Counted from the first letter of the stretch, positions 7,971-26,148 are shown. The stretch: DNA of 64,000 bases from Thermoflexaceae bacterium (GCA_015075555.1 JABTUD010000001.1:434001-498000), one strand, 5' to 3'. Notes: generated by a model not told the origin, from the letters alone. Translations and numbers: made by a program.

Positions 7971-8651
7971 ATGAAGGCGGATGCTGTGATCGTGGCGGCC
8001 GGATCATCGACCAGGTTCGGAGAGGGCAACAAGCTATTTGCCGACCTATGTGGAAAGCCGGTCCTGGCCTGGACAATTGCCGCGTATGCGGCCGCCGCCC
8101 TCGTCGAGCGCATCGTTGTTGTGGCGCAGGGAGAGGCCCTGAGCGCCGTGGATGCGATTGCTCGCACGGAAGCCGGGGAGAAGTTCGTCAAAACGGTGGC
8201 GGGGGGGACGCGGCGGCGGGACAGCGTCGAGGCCGGCCTGCGTGCAGTCCGCGCGCGGTACGTGGCGATCCACGATGGCGCGCGGCCGCTCATCACGGCC
8301 GGGCTCATCGATCGCTGCATCGCCGCGGCCGAGGGCACGGCCGGGGCGGTCGTGGCCATCCCGGTGACCGACACGATCAAGGAGGTCCGCGGCGGCATGA
8401 TTGCCGGACACCCGGAGCGTGCGATGCTGTGGGCGGCGCAGACGCCGCAGGTGGTGCTCCGGCGGGCATGGCTCGACGCGGCGGCGGCCAGCGACGATGA
8501 CGAGACCGATGATTCGGCGATGCTCGCCCGTTTCGGACTTGAGACGGCCGTGGTCGAAGGCGACCCGGGAAACCTGAAAATCACGAAGCCACTCGACCTG
8601 GAGCTGGCGGCGGCGATTCTCCGCAGCGAAGGACGCACGCCATGCGGGTAG
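7971..8651 (+). CDS. ispD: 2-C-methyl-D-erythritol 4-phosphate cytidylyltransferase
   Basis: Third step of the non-mevalonate (MEP) isoprenoid pathway: MEP + CTP gives CDP-ME + PPi. At 226 residues it is the normal size. The N-terminal nucleotide-binding loop is VIVAAGSSTRFG...NKLF (residues 6-23). HDGARP (101-106) and a late GDPGNLKITKPLDL segment are diagnostic of IspD. TAGCTT (7959-7964) lies 6 nt before the ATG, with no ribosome binding site, so the message is probably leaderless. It overlaps ispF by 10 bp, so the two are co-transcribed and probably translationally coupled. Confidence 0.96.
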   Translation: MKADAVIVAAGSSTRFGEGNKLFADLCGKPVLAWTIAAYAAAALVERIVVVAQGEALSAVDAIARTEAGEKFVKTVAGGTRRRDSVEAGLRAVRARYVAIHDGARPLITAGLIDRCIAAAEGTAGAVVAIPVTDTIKEVRGGMIAGHPERAMLWAAQTPQVVLRRAWLDAAAASDDDETDDSAMLARFGLETAVVEGDPGNLKITKPLDLELAAAILRSEGRTPCG

Positions 8652-9118
8652 GACAGGGAGAGGACGTCCATCGAGTGGACGAGGGCCGGCCGCTGGTGCT
8701 GGGCGGAGTGATCATCGAGGAGGGACCGGGGCTGGCCGGGCACAGCGACGCGGACGTGCTGATGCACGCAATCACCGACGCGGTGCTGGGGGCGCTGGCC
8801 CTGGGAGACATCGGGCAACACTTCCCGCCCGCGGATCCGCAGTTTGCGGGGGCCGACAGCGCCGATTTCCTGCGCGCGGCCCTGGGAATGGCGCGGGCAG
8901 CCGGCTGGGGCCTGGTAAACGTGGACGCCACCGTTCGCACCGAACGCCCCAGGCTGGCGCCGTACATTCCCCACATCCGGCAGCGCCTCGCCGAGATCGC
9001 GGGGGTTGACGTGGGTGTGGTGAGCGTCAAGGCGAAGACGGCCGAAGGTTTCGGGGCCGTGGGCCGGGGAGAGGCGATGGTGGCAACGGCCATCGTGCTG
9101 TTGACGCGAGGGGAATAG
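8642..9118 (+). CDS. ispF: 2-C-methyl-D-erythritol 2,4-cyclodiphosphate synthase
   Basis: Cyclises CDP-ME 2-phosphate to MEcPP with release of CMP, two steps after IspD in the MEP pathway. The 158-residue protein has the metal ligands Asp8 and His10 in GEDVH and His42 in LMHAITDA, plus GHSDADVL at 33-40. The late VKAKTAEGFGAVGRGE segment binds cytidine. IspE, the intermediate kinase, is not in this window. The gene ends about 80 bp before the convergent rpoC. Confidence 0.96.
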   Translation: MRVGQGEDVHRVDEGRPLVLGGVIIEEGPGLAGHSDADVLMHAITDAVLGALALGDIGQHFPPADPQFAGADSADFLRAALGMARAAGWGLVNVDATVRTERPRLAPYIPHIRQRLAEIAGVDVGVVSVKAKTAEGFGAVGRGEAMVATAIVLLTRGE

Positions 9119-9138
9119 GCAGCCAGGGTCCGGTCAGG

Positions 9139-9174
9139 AAAAAAGGCTGGGCCTCCCTACCGGGAGGCCCAGCC
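9139..9174 (-). terminator. rho-independent terminator of the rpoBC transcript
   Basis: On the minus strand a 13-bp perfect GC-rich stem (9145-9157 paired with 9162-9174, 4-nt loop) is followed immediately by six T residues (9144-9139). It lies 27 bp beyond the rpoC stop. There is no U-tract on the plus strand, so ispF may be terminated less efficiently. Confidence 0.93.
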
Positions 9175-9200
9175 TGCCAGCCGATGTGCGAAGGAGTGGC

Positions 9201-17505
<8,305 letters not shown>

Positions 17506-17703
17506 CCTGCAGCTACTCCTTCAGGACTTATGGTGCGAATGACGCAAAGAACTTGTCTAAATGCCGGAAAAAGGTTGGGGAAACGATGGGCATGGCAAGC
17601 CGACTATTACCGTACAGCGGTAGCGGCGTGCGCGTCAACCGCGACCGGGACTGCCGGGGCTGGCAAGCCGTGGGCCCTGGCAATCGCCGTTGTGCTGCGG
17701 TAC

Positions 17704-20184
17704 TCAGGCGACCGGGGCCGGCTCCCGGGCCGCGCTGATGGAGAGACCACCGTCGTCACCTGGCTGGCGGTCGACTACCACGCGGTCGCCTGGGCCGAAC
17801 TCGCCCGCGAGGAGCATTTCGCTGAGGCGGTCTTCGATATTGTCCTGGATGACGCGGCGGAGGGGCCGGGCGCCAAACACCTGGTCGTAGCCCTTGTCGC
17901 CGAGCCAGTCCTTGGCTTCGATGGTGACCTCGAGCGAGACGCCCTTGGAGGCGAGCTGCTTTTCGACCTTCCTGAGCTCAAGGTCGACGATGCTGCGGAT
18001 GTTCTCCCGCGAAAGCGAATGGAAGACGACGGTGCTATCGATGCGGTTGAGGAACTCGGGCTTGAAGACGTTCTTGAGCTCGCCGAGGACCTTGTCCTTC
18101 ATGCGGCCGTAGCGGTCTTCCTGGGTCTTGATCTCCTCCTGCGAGATGGCAAAGCCGAGGTTGCTATCGCGCTTGATGAGGTCGGAGCCGACGTTGGAGG
18201 TCATGATGATGATGGTGTTGCGGAAGTCGACCTTTCTGCCCTTGGCATCGGCAAGGCGGCCTTCATCGAAGATCTGCAGGAGAAGGTTGAACACCTCGGG
18301 GTGGGCCTTCTCGATCTCATCGAGAAGGATGAGGCAGTAGGACTTGCGGCGGACGGTATCCGTGAGCTGTCCGCCATCGTCGTAGCCGACGTAGCCAGGA
18401 GGGGCGCCGACGAGGCGGGAGACGGTGTGCTTTTCGCTGAACTCGCTCATGTCGAGCTTAATCATGTTGTCCTGGGAGTCGAACATGAACTCGGCGAGGG
18501 CGCGGGCGAGGTGGGTCTTGCCGACGCCGGTAGGTCCGAGGAAGAGGAAGACCCCGATCGGGCGGCGCGGATCCTTGAGGCCTGCCCGGGCGCGGCGGAC
18601 GGCGCGGGCGATGGACTCGATGGCCTCGTCCTGGCCGATGACGCGGGAACGGAGGTTCTCCTCCATCTTGAGCAGGCGGGCGCTCTCTTCGCTGGCGATG
18701 CGGGAGACGGGGATGCCGGTCCACATGGAAACGACTTCGGAAATGTCCTCGTCGGAGACGATGGGGGTGGCGATGCCTTCTTCGCCTTCCTCCCATTCGC
18801 CCATCTCGCCGATCTTGTCCTGGAGCTTGATCTCCCGGTCGCGAAGCTCGGCGGCGTACTCGAACTGCTGGGCCGCGATCGCCTGTTCCTTTTCGCGGCG
18901 GAGGCTTTCGAGCCCCTTCATGGCCTCCTTCAGGGATGGCGGGGTGGCGGCACGCCGGATGCGTACGCGGCTGGCGGCCTCGTCGATGAGGTCGATGGCC
19001 TTGTCGGGGAGGAACCTGTCGATCACGTAGCGGGCCGAAAGCTCGGCGGCGGCGGTGAGAGCAGCATCGCTGATCTTGAGTTTGTGGTGGTCTTCGTAGC
19101 GCTGGCGGATGCCGCGGAGGATTTCGACCGTCTCTTCGACCGATGGTTCGTCGACAATGATGGGCTGGAAGCGGCGTTCGAGGGCGGCGTCGCGCTCGAT
19201 GTGCTTGCGATACTCATCGAGGGTGGTCGCGCCGATGCACTGGAGCTCGCCGCGGGCAAGCGAGGGCTTGAGGATATTGGCCGCATCGACGGCGCCTTCG
19301 GCGGCGCCGGCTCCGACGAGCATGTGGAGCTCATCGATGAAGAGGATGCAGTTGCCAGCGCCCTTGATCTCTTCGACGACTTTCTTGAGGCGCTCTTCGA
19401 ATTCGCCGCGGTACTTCGTCCCGGCGACGAGCGAGCCGATGTCGAGGGTAAGGAGACGCTTGCCGTGCAGGGTCTCCGGGACATCGCCGCCGACGATGCG
19501 CTGGGCGAGCAGCTCCGCGATGGCTGTCTTGCCGACACCGGGCTCACCGATGAGGACGGGGTTGTTCTTGGTGCGGCGCGAGAGGATCTGAACCACGCGT
19601 TCGAGCTCGTTGGAGCGGCCGATGACGGGGTCGAGCTGGTTGTTGCGGGCCGCCTGGGTGAGGTCGATGCCAAGCTGGTCAACGGTGGGGGTGCGGGTGG
19701 CCTGGCGGGCCCCGGAGCCGGCGGCGGCAGCCTGGGGCGCGGACTGGCTGAGGATGCGGGTTGTCTCGGCGCGAACGCGCTCGAGGTTGACCCCGAGGCT
19801 TTCGAGAACGCCGGCGGCGATGCCTTCGCCTTCGCGGACGAGGCCGAGGAGCAGGTGCTCGGTTCCGATGTAGCTGTGATTCAGGCGGCGAGCCTCGTCG
19901 ACGGCGAGCTCAATGACCTTCTTGGCGCGCGGAGTGAGGCCGATTTCACCGAGGACGGTGCGATCGCCGCGACCGATGATGAACTCCACGGCGGAGCGGA
20001 CCTTGTTGAGCTCAACGCCGAGGTTGGCAAGTACCTTGGCGGCCACGCCATCACCTTCGCGCACGAGGCCGAGGAGGATGTGCTCGGTGCCGATGTAGTT
20101 GTGATTGAAGCGGTGGGCTTCTTCTTGCGCGAGGGTAAGGACCCTGCGCGCCCGTTCGGTGAACTTGTCAAATCTATCGGCCAT
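17704..20184 (-). CDS. clpC: ATP-dependent Clp protease ATP-binding subunit ClpC
   Basis: HSP100 unfoldase that feeds substrates to ClpP, 826 residues. Two Clp-N repeats (about 3-75 and 78-150) carry the twin [13 protein letters not shown] / [13 protein letters not shown] signatures. AAA module 1 has Walker A GEPGVGKT (213-220). A UVR-like middle domain ([20 protein letters not shown]) marks ClpC rather than ClpA or ClpB. AAA module 2 has Walker [12 protein letters not shown] and [12 protein letters not shown] just before it. GGGAG precedes the start. It lies between the S1 gene and rpoB on the same strand. No adapter (mcsA/mcsB) or CtsR gene is adjacent, unlike Bacillus. Confidence 0.95.
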   Translation of the reverse strand: MADRFDKFTERARRVLTLAQEEAHRFNHNYIGTEHILLGLVREGDGVAAKVLANLGVELNKVRSAVEFIIGRGDRTVLGEIGLTPRAKKVIELAVDEARRLNHSYIGTEHLLLGLVREGEGIAAGVLESLGVNLERVRAETTRILSQSAPQAAAAGSGARQATRTPTVDQLGIDLTQAARNNQLDPVIGRSNELERVVQILSRRTKNNPVLIGEPGVGKTAIAELLAQRIVGGDVPETLHGKRLLTLDIGSLVAGTKYRGEFEERLKKVVEEIKGAGNCILFIDELHMLVGAGAAEGAVDAANILKPSLARGELQCIGATTLDEYRKHIERDAALERRFQPIIVDEPSVEETVEILRGIRQRYEDHHKLKISDAALTAAAELSARYVIDRFLPDKAIDLIDEAASRVRIRRAATPPSLKEAMKGLESLRREKEQAIAAQQFEYAAELRDREIKLQDKIGEMGEWEEGEEGIATPIVSDEDISEVVSMWTGIPVSRIASEESARLLKMEENLRSRVIGQDEAIESIARAVRRARAGLKDPRRPIGVFLFLGPTGVGKTHLARALAEFMFDSQDNMIKLDMSEFSEKHTVSRLVGAPPGYVGYDDGGQLTDTVRRKSYCLILLDEIEKAHPEVFNLLLQIFDEGRLADAKGRKVDFRNTIIIMTSNVGSDLIKRDSNLGFAISQEEIKTQEDRYGRMKDKVLGELKNVFKPEFLNRIDSTVVFHSLSRENIRSIVDLELRKVEKQLASKGVSLEVTIEAKDWLGDKGYDQVFGARPLRRVIQDNIEDRLSEMLLAGEFGPGDRVVVDRQPGDDGGLSISAAREPAPVA

Positions 20185-20224
20185 CTAGCGTTCTCCCAGC
20201 CTCACTGGCTACACCTGCTGGCCA

Positions 20225-21862
20225 CTACGGGCCCTCTGCAGCAGCGTTCTCCCTGGCGTCCTCTCCCTGGTCTGGCGATGCCTCGCCGTCTCCTATCTTA
20301 TCCTCTGTTGTGGCGGCCATCTCAACTGCCCCATCGGTGCCGTCAAGGGCCTCTGCCACGGGTTCGCTGCCTGCCTCACCACTATCTTCCGCCAGGGGGA
20401 CATCTGCTGTCGCGCCGGGGATCTCCTGACTTCCCGGGGCTGCTACCCCCGCTTCCGGAATGGTGAACGTCGAAGCGGATTCGGCGTTCTCGAGAGCCTG
20501 CGCAAATGCATGTGCAAACGCGGATACCGGCTCCGGGTCACGGGCGACGGCGCGCTCAATCGCTTCCTGGGCGGTGCGCGGTTCGGCCTTGGGTGCAGCG
20601 CCGGCAGCGCGCTCGGGCAGGCCGAACTGCTCGCGAACATCGTCGGGGTAGTCAATGACGTGTCCATCGTGATCGAAGCCGAATCCCATGGCCTCGGCAT
20701 CGGCCCGGGCCTGCCTGAGGCTGAGGCCAAGGCGGTGACGATCCTTTTCGATGCGCACGAGCTTGACTGGCACCACGTCGCCTTCCTTCACAACGTCTCT
20801 CGGATGCTGGATACGACGGTTGGATAGCTCAGAGATGTGAATCAGACCCTCAACGGGCCCATCGAGCCTGACAAAGGCGCCAAAAGCCATGAGCTTGGTA
20901 ACGCGCCCGATGAGGACCTGCCCGATGACGTAACGGTTGACGGTGGAATCCCAGCGCTCGGGCTGGGCGCGCTTGAGGGAGAGCGAGATCTTCCTGGTTT
21001 CCTGGTCGACCTTGAGGATGAAGGCCTGGACTTCATCGCCGACGCTGTAGAGGTCGCGGGCCTTCTTGCCGCGCTCCCAGGTGAGCTCGGTCATGTGGGC
21101 GAGGCCATCGGCGCCGCCAAGGTCAACGAAAACACCGAAGTCGGTGATCGAAGAGACGCGGCCGGTGCGGATCTCGCCTTCCTGGAGCTCGTCGAGGATC
21201 CGGTCCTTCTGGGCGCGGCGGAAGTCGGACATGGCCGCGCGCTCTGAAAGGATGACGCGGTTGCGCTTGCGGTTGAGCTCGATGACCTTGAGCTGAATCG
21301 GGTGGCCAACCAGGTTGGCAAGCTGAGTGACGGCCTCGGGGTCATCGCGGCGGACGCTATCGATCTGGGAGAGTGGCACGAAGGCGTTGACACCCTCGAC
21401 GTTCACGAGGATTCCGCCGCGGTTGTGCCCGGTGACCTGGGCCTCAAAGACGGCGCCACTTTCGTAGCGCTCGGCAAGCAGCTCCCAGCCCTCTTCGCCA
21501 CGGGCGCGGTCGAGCGAGACGATGGCATGGCCTTCGGCCGAAGAAGGCTGGAGGACCATGACCCGCACGGTATCGCCGGCCTTGAGCCTGGCGGCGCCAT
21601 CCACGCCGAGGGAGAGCATCTCGTTCTGGGGAATGACGGCCTCGGTCTTGGTTCCGACGTCGACGATGAGGCCATCAGGAGAAGCGCCCATGACCATCCC
21701 TTCAACGATCTCGCCGCGGCGCAGGGTGCCAGGCTGGGCAGCTTCGAGGTCGAGGAGGGCCCCCATGTCCATTTCTACCGGTTCGGCGGCAGCAGTCTCT
21801 GCATGCCCGGCAGGAAGGACTTCGGCTTCGGGAGTGGTGGACGGGGCGGTATCTGTTGACAA
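20225..21862 (-). CDS. rpsA: 30S ribosomal protein S1 homologue (four S1 domains)
   Basis: RNA-binding S1 protein, about 545 residues, with four S1/OB-fold repeats. Examples are EGMVMGASPDGLIVDVG, VTGHNRGGILVNVEGV, GRVSSITDFGVFVDLGG and GRVTKLMAFGAFVRLDG. An acidic, low-complexity C-terminal tail follows (about 150 residues). Proteins of this type bind mRNA at the ribosome. The frame is open to an ATG at 21973, but an extended -10 promoter at 21939-21944 would start transcription downstream of it. I therefore prefer the TTG at 21860-21862, preceded by GGAG 9 nt upstream; an ATG further in (MDMGALLD) is the alternative. It lies 40 bp upstream of clpC on the same strand. Confidence 0.85.
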   Translation of the reverse strand: MSTDTAPSTTPEAEVLPAGHAETAAAEPVEMDMGALLDLEAAQPGTLRRGEIVEGMVMGASPDGLIVDVGTKTEAVIPQNEMLSLGVDGAARLKAGDTVRVMVLQPSSAEGHAIVSLDRARGEEGWELLAERYESGAVFEAQVTGHNRGGILVNVEGVNAFVPLSQIDSVRRDDPEAVTQLANLVGHPIQLKVIELNRKRNRVILSERAAMSDFRRAQKDRILDELQEGEIRTGRVSSITDFGVFVDLGGADGLAHMTELTWERGKKARDLYSVGDEVQAFILKVDQETRKISLSLKRAQPERWDSTVNRYVIGQVLIGRVTKLMAFGAFVRLDGPVEGLIHISELSNRRIQHPRDVVKEGDVVPVKLVRIEKDRHRLGLSLRQARADAEAMGFGFDHDGHVIDYPDDVREQFGLPERAAGAAPKAEPRTAQEAIERAVARDPEPVSAFAHAFAQALENAESASTFTIPEAGVAAPGSQEIPGATADVPLAEDSGEAGSEPVAEALDGTDGAVEMAATTEDKIGDGEASPDQGEDARENAAAEGP

Positions 21863-21938
21863 CTCTGGGACTCCGTTTGGGGGCAGACTCCCGGTAAAAG
21901 GGAGTGGCCCGGGGGGATAGTGGGGTAGCGCAAAGGAG

Positions 21939-21947
21939 ATTGTACCA
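21939..21947 (-). promoter_or_regulatory. extended -10 promoter upstream of the S1 gene
   Basis: Minus-strand TGG-TACAAT: TACAAT occupies 21944-21939, preceded by TG one base earlier (an extended -10). A start near 21932 places the in-frame ATG at 21973 outside the transcript. Confidence 0.5.
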
Positions 21948-22111
21948 GCGGGCGATCGTTCCGCGAAAGCCAAGCGAAATCACGGATGGCAGGCATGGCG
22001 CCGGGCCGGACCGGGCTCACGGGCCGGTAACGCACTCTCAACCGGCTGGCAGGGCCGCTGGCCATCGGCAGGGGGGATAATGCAGTAGCGAGGCAACGCG
22101 GGCCCGGTCTC

Positions 22112-22984
22112 GTGGAGGGCTACCTGGAACGTCGTGATGACCCTGTGTCCGGGCTTCCCATCAGGAGCAATCGCGCACCAGCGGCGGCGAGGCGGCGTAC
22201 CCCGCAGGCGGTGGTCGGACTGGCAGTCGCAATGGGAGTTGCGGAGGTAGCCACGCTGGCGGCGGTCCCCAGCCTGGGGGTTGCGCTCCTTTCGACGAGT
22301 GGACTGCTCTTCCTCTACGCGCGGCGACCAATGAGGAACGGGAAGGATTCGCTGGCAGGAAAACTGCCCGGGGCGAACCCCAGACGCGCAGAGCGGGGCC
22401 TGCCGGGTGGCGCGACGCATCGGCGCGGCCGCATATTCCTCCTCGATGAGCTTGCGCGGGAGCTGGAAGGGGCAGCGAAGCCTTCCCGGACGGCGACACT
22501 CACCCTCGTAACGGTGAAATTGCCTGGCGATCAGCCTTCGGGATTCGACCCGGGCGTGGCACAGCGCGCCAGCCTCCTGGTGGCGGCGGCCCTGGGGCGG
22601 GTGGCCCGCCCGACGGACCTCGTGTCCCGGCTGGATGACCAGCGGTTCGCGGTGACGCTTTCCCCGGGCAACCACGAGCATGGGAAGCGCTTCGGCGAAC
22701 GGGTCAGGCTGGCGGTGGCCAACCGGCCGCTGATCCCCGAAGGGGGAAGTGGGGCCCCTGTGACGGTGGAAGTCGAGGTCTCGATAACAGCGCTGGACCC
22801 TGGCCGGCCATGCAGGCCGGCGGAAGTGCTGCAATCAGCGCCAGGTGAGAGGAGCCTGATTCGACCGGCACGGCCGGCGTCGTCCACTGCCGCGCGTTCA
22901 GCGGCAGCGGACGTTCGCGACCTGCGGAAGCAGCTGGTACGGGGTTACCGGGGGAGCGCGATGGCTACCGGTGGACCTGCATGA
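22112..22984 (+). CDS. membrane protein with a degenerate GGDEF-like domain
   Basis: A 290-residue protein from GTG 22112. Two hydrophobic segments (about 34-52 and 54-70) precede a cytoplasmic domain (about 105-235) with the secondary-structure pattern of diguanylate cyclases. The region before the signature reads FLLDELARELE...LVAAALGRVARPTDLVSRL, and the position of RYGGDEF is occupied by RLDDQRF (173-179). The catalytic GG(D/E)EF is therefore lost and cyclase activity is not expected; a GTP-sensing or structural role would be speculation. It is divergent from the S1 gene and ends at a bidirectional terminator. The GGDEF assignment is by eye from local pattern and needs a profile search. 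Confidence 0.55.
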   Translation: MEGYLERRDDPVSGLPIRSNRAPAAARRRTPQAVVGLAVAMGVAEVATLAAVPSLGVALLSTSGLLFLYARRPMRNGKDSLAGKLPGANPRRAERGLPGGATHRRGRIFLLDELARELEGAAKPSRTATLTLVTVKLPGDQPSGFDPGVAQRASLLVAAALGRVARPTDLVSRLDDQRFAVTLSPGNHEHGKRFGERVRLAVANRPLIPEGGSGAPVTVEVEVSITALDPGRPCRPAEVLQSAPGERSLIRPARPASSTAARSAAADVRDLRKQLVRGYRGSAMATGGPA

Positions 22985-23021
22985 AACTGCGCGCCCCGGC
23001 GGGGCCGCGGCCAGAAACATC

Positions 23022-23052
23022 AAAGGGGGCAACCGGCCGGTTGCCCCCTTTT
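23022..23052. terminator. bidirectional rho-independent terminator
   Basis: A perfect 30-bp palindrome (15-bp arms at 23022-23036 and 23037-23051) starts with AAA-G5 and ends with C5-TTTT, so a T-tract follows the stem on both strands. It lies between the convergent GGDEF-like gene (+) and the hydroxyacyl-CoA dehydrogenase-type gene (-). Confidence 0.92.
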
Positions 23053-23074
23053 CATGCTACGTGCGCGAAGGCGC

Positions 23075-23980
23075 CTACTGGCCCTTGCTCGCGAGGTGTG
23101 CCGCGAGCGGGGTCTGAGCGTTCCACATGGGGACGGCGCCATCGATGCTGCCGATCTTCCCCCAGTTCTGCTGGATCCATTCGGCATCTTTGACTTCGTC
23201 CAGGCCGGTCTCAACAACGGGGCCCTTGACGAGCGAAGCGCGATTGAAGCGGCCGGCGCCAGCCTCGATGATGAAGCCGCTGTCCTGGCACTCCTTCGAA
23301 ACGAGGTAGGTGACCGCGGGAACGACGAAGTCTGGCTTGAGCCTGTCAACCATCTCCTGGGGCATGACCGTCTGGGTGAGGCGGGTGCCGGCGACAGGGG
23401 CGATGGTGTTGACGTTGACGTTGTACTTGGCGCCCTCCTGCTTGAGGACGTTCATGAGGCCGAGCATGGCCGTCTTGGCGGCGCCATAGTTGGCCTGGCC
23501 GAACTGGCCCCAGATGCCCGACGAGGATGAGGTGAGAACCACGCGTCCGTAGGCCTGCTGGCGGAAAACAGGCCAGGCGGCGCGCAGGACCGTGAAGGAA
23601 CCCTTGATGTGGACAGCGAACACCTTGTCCCAGTCGTCCTCGCTCATGTTGTGGAAGGCGACGTCGCGGAGGATGCCGGCGTTGCAGATGACGACATCGA
23701 GGCGGCCATAGTTGTCGATCGCCGTCTTGACCATGTTGAAGCCGCCATCGTAGCTGGCGACGCTGTCGTAGTTCGCCACGGCTTCGCCGCCAGCGGCCTT
23801 TATCTCGTCGACGACCTTCTGGGCGGGCGCGCGGTTCTCGCCCTGGCCATGGGGATCGCCGCCGAGGTCGTTGACAACGACTTTCGCCCCACGCTTTGCG
23901 AGATCGAGCGCGTAGGCGCGGCCGAGCCCGCCACCGGCGCCGGTGACAAGGGCCACCTGGCCTTCGAATGAGATTGCCAT
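23075..23980 (-). CDS. SDR, (3R)-hydroxyacyl-CoA dehydrogenase type (MFE-2-like)
   Basis: A 301-residue SDR starting MAISFEGQVALVTGAGGGLGRA (cofactor loop 14-21). The VVVNDLGGDPHGQGE segment is typical of the dehydrogenase unit of multifunctional enzyme type 2 and 17-beta-HSD4, which oxidises (3R)-hydroxyacyl-CoA. The CNAG, SSSSG and NYGAAK catalytic elements are all present, and the C-terminus extends about 50 residues beyond a minimal SDR. The open frame reaches further upstream, but the homology and the AGGA 5 nt before the ATG favour 23980. The hydratase partner of MFE-2 is not fused here. Confidence 0.85.
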   Translation of the reverse strand: MAISFEGQVALVTGAGGGLGRAYALDLAKRGAKVVVNDLGGDPHGQGENRAPAQKVVDEIKAAGGEAVANYDSVASYDGGFNMVKTAIDNYGRLDVVICNAGILRDVAFHNMSEDDWDKVFAVHIKGSFTVLRAAWPVFRQQAYGRVVLTSSSSGIWGQFGQANYGAAKTAMLGLMNVLKQEGAKYNVNVNTIAPVAGTRLTQTVMPQEMVDRLKPDFVVPAVTYLVSKECQDSGFIIEAGAGRFNRASLVKGPVVETGLDEVKDAEWIQQNWGKIGSIDGAVPMWNAQTPLAAHLASKGQ

Positions 23981-24088
23981 TCCTGTTTCTATCCTCTCGA
24001 ATGTGAATTGACGCGCACACTGCCGCACTGGCCGGCAGGACCTTGCCCTCGCCTGACGCGACGATGCGCGAGTGTCAGCAGGGGAAGG

Positions 24089-25984
24089 TTACCAGCTAAG
24101 CGGGCTAATTTCCGCCTGCATGGGCAGGGAACGCCCGGGACTGTCGATGAGGCGCTGGAACCAGGCTTCTGCGCTGATCACGCGCCAGGTGAGCACATCG
24201 TCGGGCCGGGTGGGCAACCGCTCCTTCAGTTCGAGGATGGCCCGGGGATTGAAGTAGCCGTCGCGCCGCCCTGCTGCCGTCAACAATGCCTCGACCCACG
24301 GCCGCAGCGGGCCGCGCACCCAATCACGCTGGGGCGGTGAGTAGGCGAGCTTGTCGCGACGCTCGAGTATCTCGTCGGGGACGATGCCGCGCATCGCATC
24401 GCGGAGCACGACCTTGGTCACGGCACGGCGGAGGAGCATCTCAGGCGGGAGGCCGAAGCTGTACTCGATGAGGCGGTGGTCGAGGAAGGGGAGCCGCGCC
24501 TCGCGGCCAAAGGCCATGCTATTCCGGTCGGCATAGCGCAGGATCTCGGGCAGCTGGGTGGCCGACTGCCAGCGCACAAGCTCATTGCGGAGTCGGTCCG
24601 AGAATGGGTGAGAGGCATCCGCATGCGCGTGCCTGAACCCGCGGTGGAGGTCGGGAGAGACGACGTTGTTGGAGCGGTAGTAGAACTCGGCAAGGCGATC
24701 GCGCGGCGTTTCGGGGAGGGAGTAGTAGGCGGCAAAAAGGGCCGGCTGCCTGATAGCGCGGTAGCGGCGAACAAAGGAGAGGACCTCTTTCGCCAGCGTG
24801 TCGACGCGGCCACGCCGCGCCCAATGGGCCCAGAACATCCCGTGCGCCTGGTCGTACCCGGCGAGCATCTCGTCGGCGCCCTGGCCATCGAGGAGCACCT
24901 TGGTGCCGGACGCATGGGCCAGCTTCATGACGCACCACTGGGCGTAAGGGCTGGCGCTGGCGATTGGCTCTTCCTGGTGCCACTGGAGGCGCGCGAATTC
25001 CTCCAGGAAGTCGTCCGGCTCAACCCAGACCTCGTGCCCTTCAGCGCCGGCCTGGCGGGTGACGAGGTTGATGTAGCGCCCTTCGTCGTGCGCGCGGGAA
25101 CGGAAGCGGGCACTAAAGGTGCGCTGGTGGATGCAGCGGGTGGTGTCCTGGGCGTTGATGGTGGCGACAATGCTTGAGGAATCGAGGCCACCGCTGAGGG
25201 AGCTGCCGACGGGCACATCGCTCCGGAGCCGGATGCGGACGGCATCGAAGAGCAGGCTGCGGAATTCCTCGGTGGCCTCTGCCCGGGAGGCGGGAACATC
25301 GGCGCTCGCCGGCAGCCAGTAGCGCTGGCAGGTGGTCTTCGCCGCGGCATCGACAACCATGTAATGGGCAGCGGGAAGGCTCTCGATTCCATCGAAGAAG
25401 GTGGCCTCATCGAGGTCGAGATCACCGCGGGAGAGGTAGCGGAAGATGGGCTTCCGGTTGGGCCGCCTGAGCTCGGGGCGCACCGCCAGGATGGCTTTCA
25501 TTTCGCTCGCGAACACGAGACCCCTGGGGGAGCGGGCCAGGTAGAGCGGCTTCTCGCCAAAGCGGTCCCGGGCGAGGAAGAGTTCGCGCTTCCGGTTGTC
25601 CCAGATGGCGAAGGCGAACATGCCGTTGAGTCGACGCAGGCAGTCGTGCCCCCACTGCTCGTAGGCACGGAGCAGCACCTCGACGTCGCCGCTGGAGCGG
25701 AAGTCATGGCCCAGCGTCCGTAGCTCGGCCCGCAGCTCGACATAGTTGTAGATCTCACCGTTGAAGACGAGGGCCAGGCCCGTTTCGTCATCGACGAATG
25801 GTTGGCTGGACGCTGTCGAGAGGTCGATGATGGCCAGCCGGGTGTGGCCGAGGGCGATCCCGGGGGCGAAGAAGGAGCCGTCGCCGTCGGGGCCGCGATG
25901 GCGCAGGGTCTCGACCATGGCTGCGATGTAGCCTGGCTGGATGTTCTCATTCTCGGCGCGGAGGATCCCGGCGATGCCGCACAT
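24089..25984 (-). CDS. asnB: asparagine synthetase (glutamine-hydrolysing)
   Basis: Makes asparagine (or amidates another carboxylate) from aspartate, glutamine and ATP. The 631-residue protein starts MCGIAGIL, so Cys2 is the N-terminal nucleophile of the class II glutaminase domain. This fixes the start at 25984 although the frame is open upstream. The glutaminase domain continues through RHRGPDG and GHTRLAIIDLS. The synthetase domain has the PP-loop SLSGGLDSS and LLDGQGADEMLAGY. AsnB paralogues also amidate peptidoglycan or act in surface-glycan clusters, so the in vivo substrate is not certain. Confidence 0.93.
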   Translation of the reverse strand: MCGIAGILRAENENIQPGYIAAMVETLRHRGPDGDGSFFAPGIALGHTRLAIIDLSTASSQPFVDDETGLALVFNGEIYNYVELRAELRTLGHDFRSSGDVEVLLRAYEQWGHDCLRRLNGMFAFAIWDNRKRELFLARDRFGEKPLYLARSPRGLVFASEMKAILAVRPELRRPNRKPIFRYLSRGDLDLDEATFFDGIESLPAAHYMVVDAAAKTTCQRYWLPASADVPASRAEATEEFRSLLFDAVRIRLRSDVPVGSSLSGGLDSSSIVATINAQDTTRCIHQRTFSARFRSRAHDEGRYINLVTRQAGAEGHEVWVEPDDFLEEFARLQWHQEEPIASASPYAQWCVMKLAHASGTKVLLDGQGADEMLAGYDQAHGMFWAHWARRGRVDTLAKEVLSFVRRYRAIRQPALFAAYYSLPETPRDRLAEFYYRSNNVVSPDLHRGFRHAHADASHPFSDRLRNELVRWQSATQLPEILRYADRNSMAFGREARLPFLDHRLIEYSFGLPPEMLLRRAVTKVVLRDAMRGIVPDEILERRDKLAYSPPQRDWVRGPLRPWVEALLTAAGRRDGYFNPRAILELKERLPTRPDDVLTWRVISAEAWFQRLIDSPGRSLPMQAEISPLSW

Positions 25985-26069
25985 GTTGTTGACGAGTCTC
26001 TCCCCTGGGCTCCGGGACAAGCACGGAGCCACAGCGGGGCGCCTTTCATGCTCGTCGTGGACCCCAGAC

Positions 26070-26092
26070 CTGTTAGTGGCGCATGCTAACAG
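26070..26092. promoter_or_regulatory. 7-9-7 inverted repeat in the asnB / hydrolase divergent region
   Basis: CTGTTAG (26070-26076) and CTAACAG (26086-26092) flank a 9-bp spacer, between the divergent asnB start and the hydrolase start at 26149. It could be an operator or a small hairpin in the asnB leader. There is no independent support. Confidence 0.3.
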
Positions 26093-26148
26093 CCCTCACG
26101 CCTGGAGCGCGAACCTCTGCCGGTGCGCCGCACGATATAGTTACGCGG

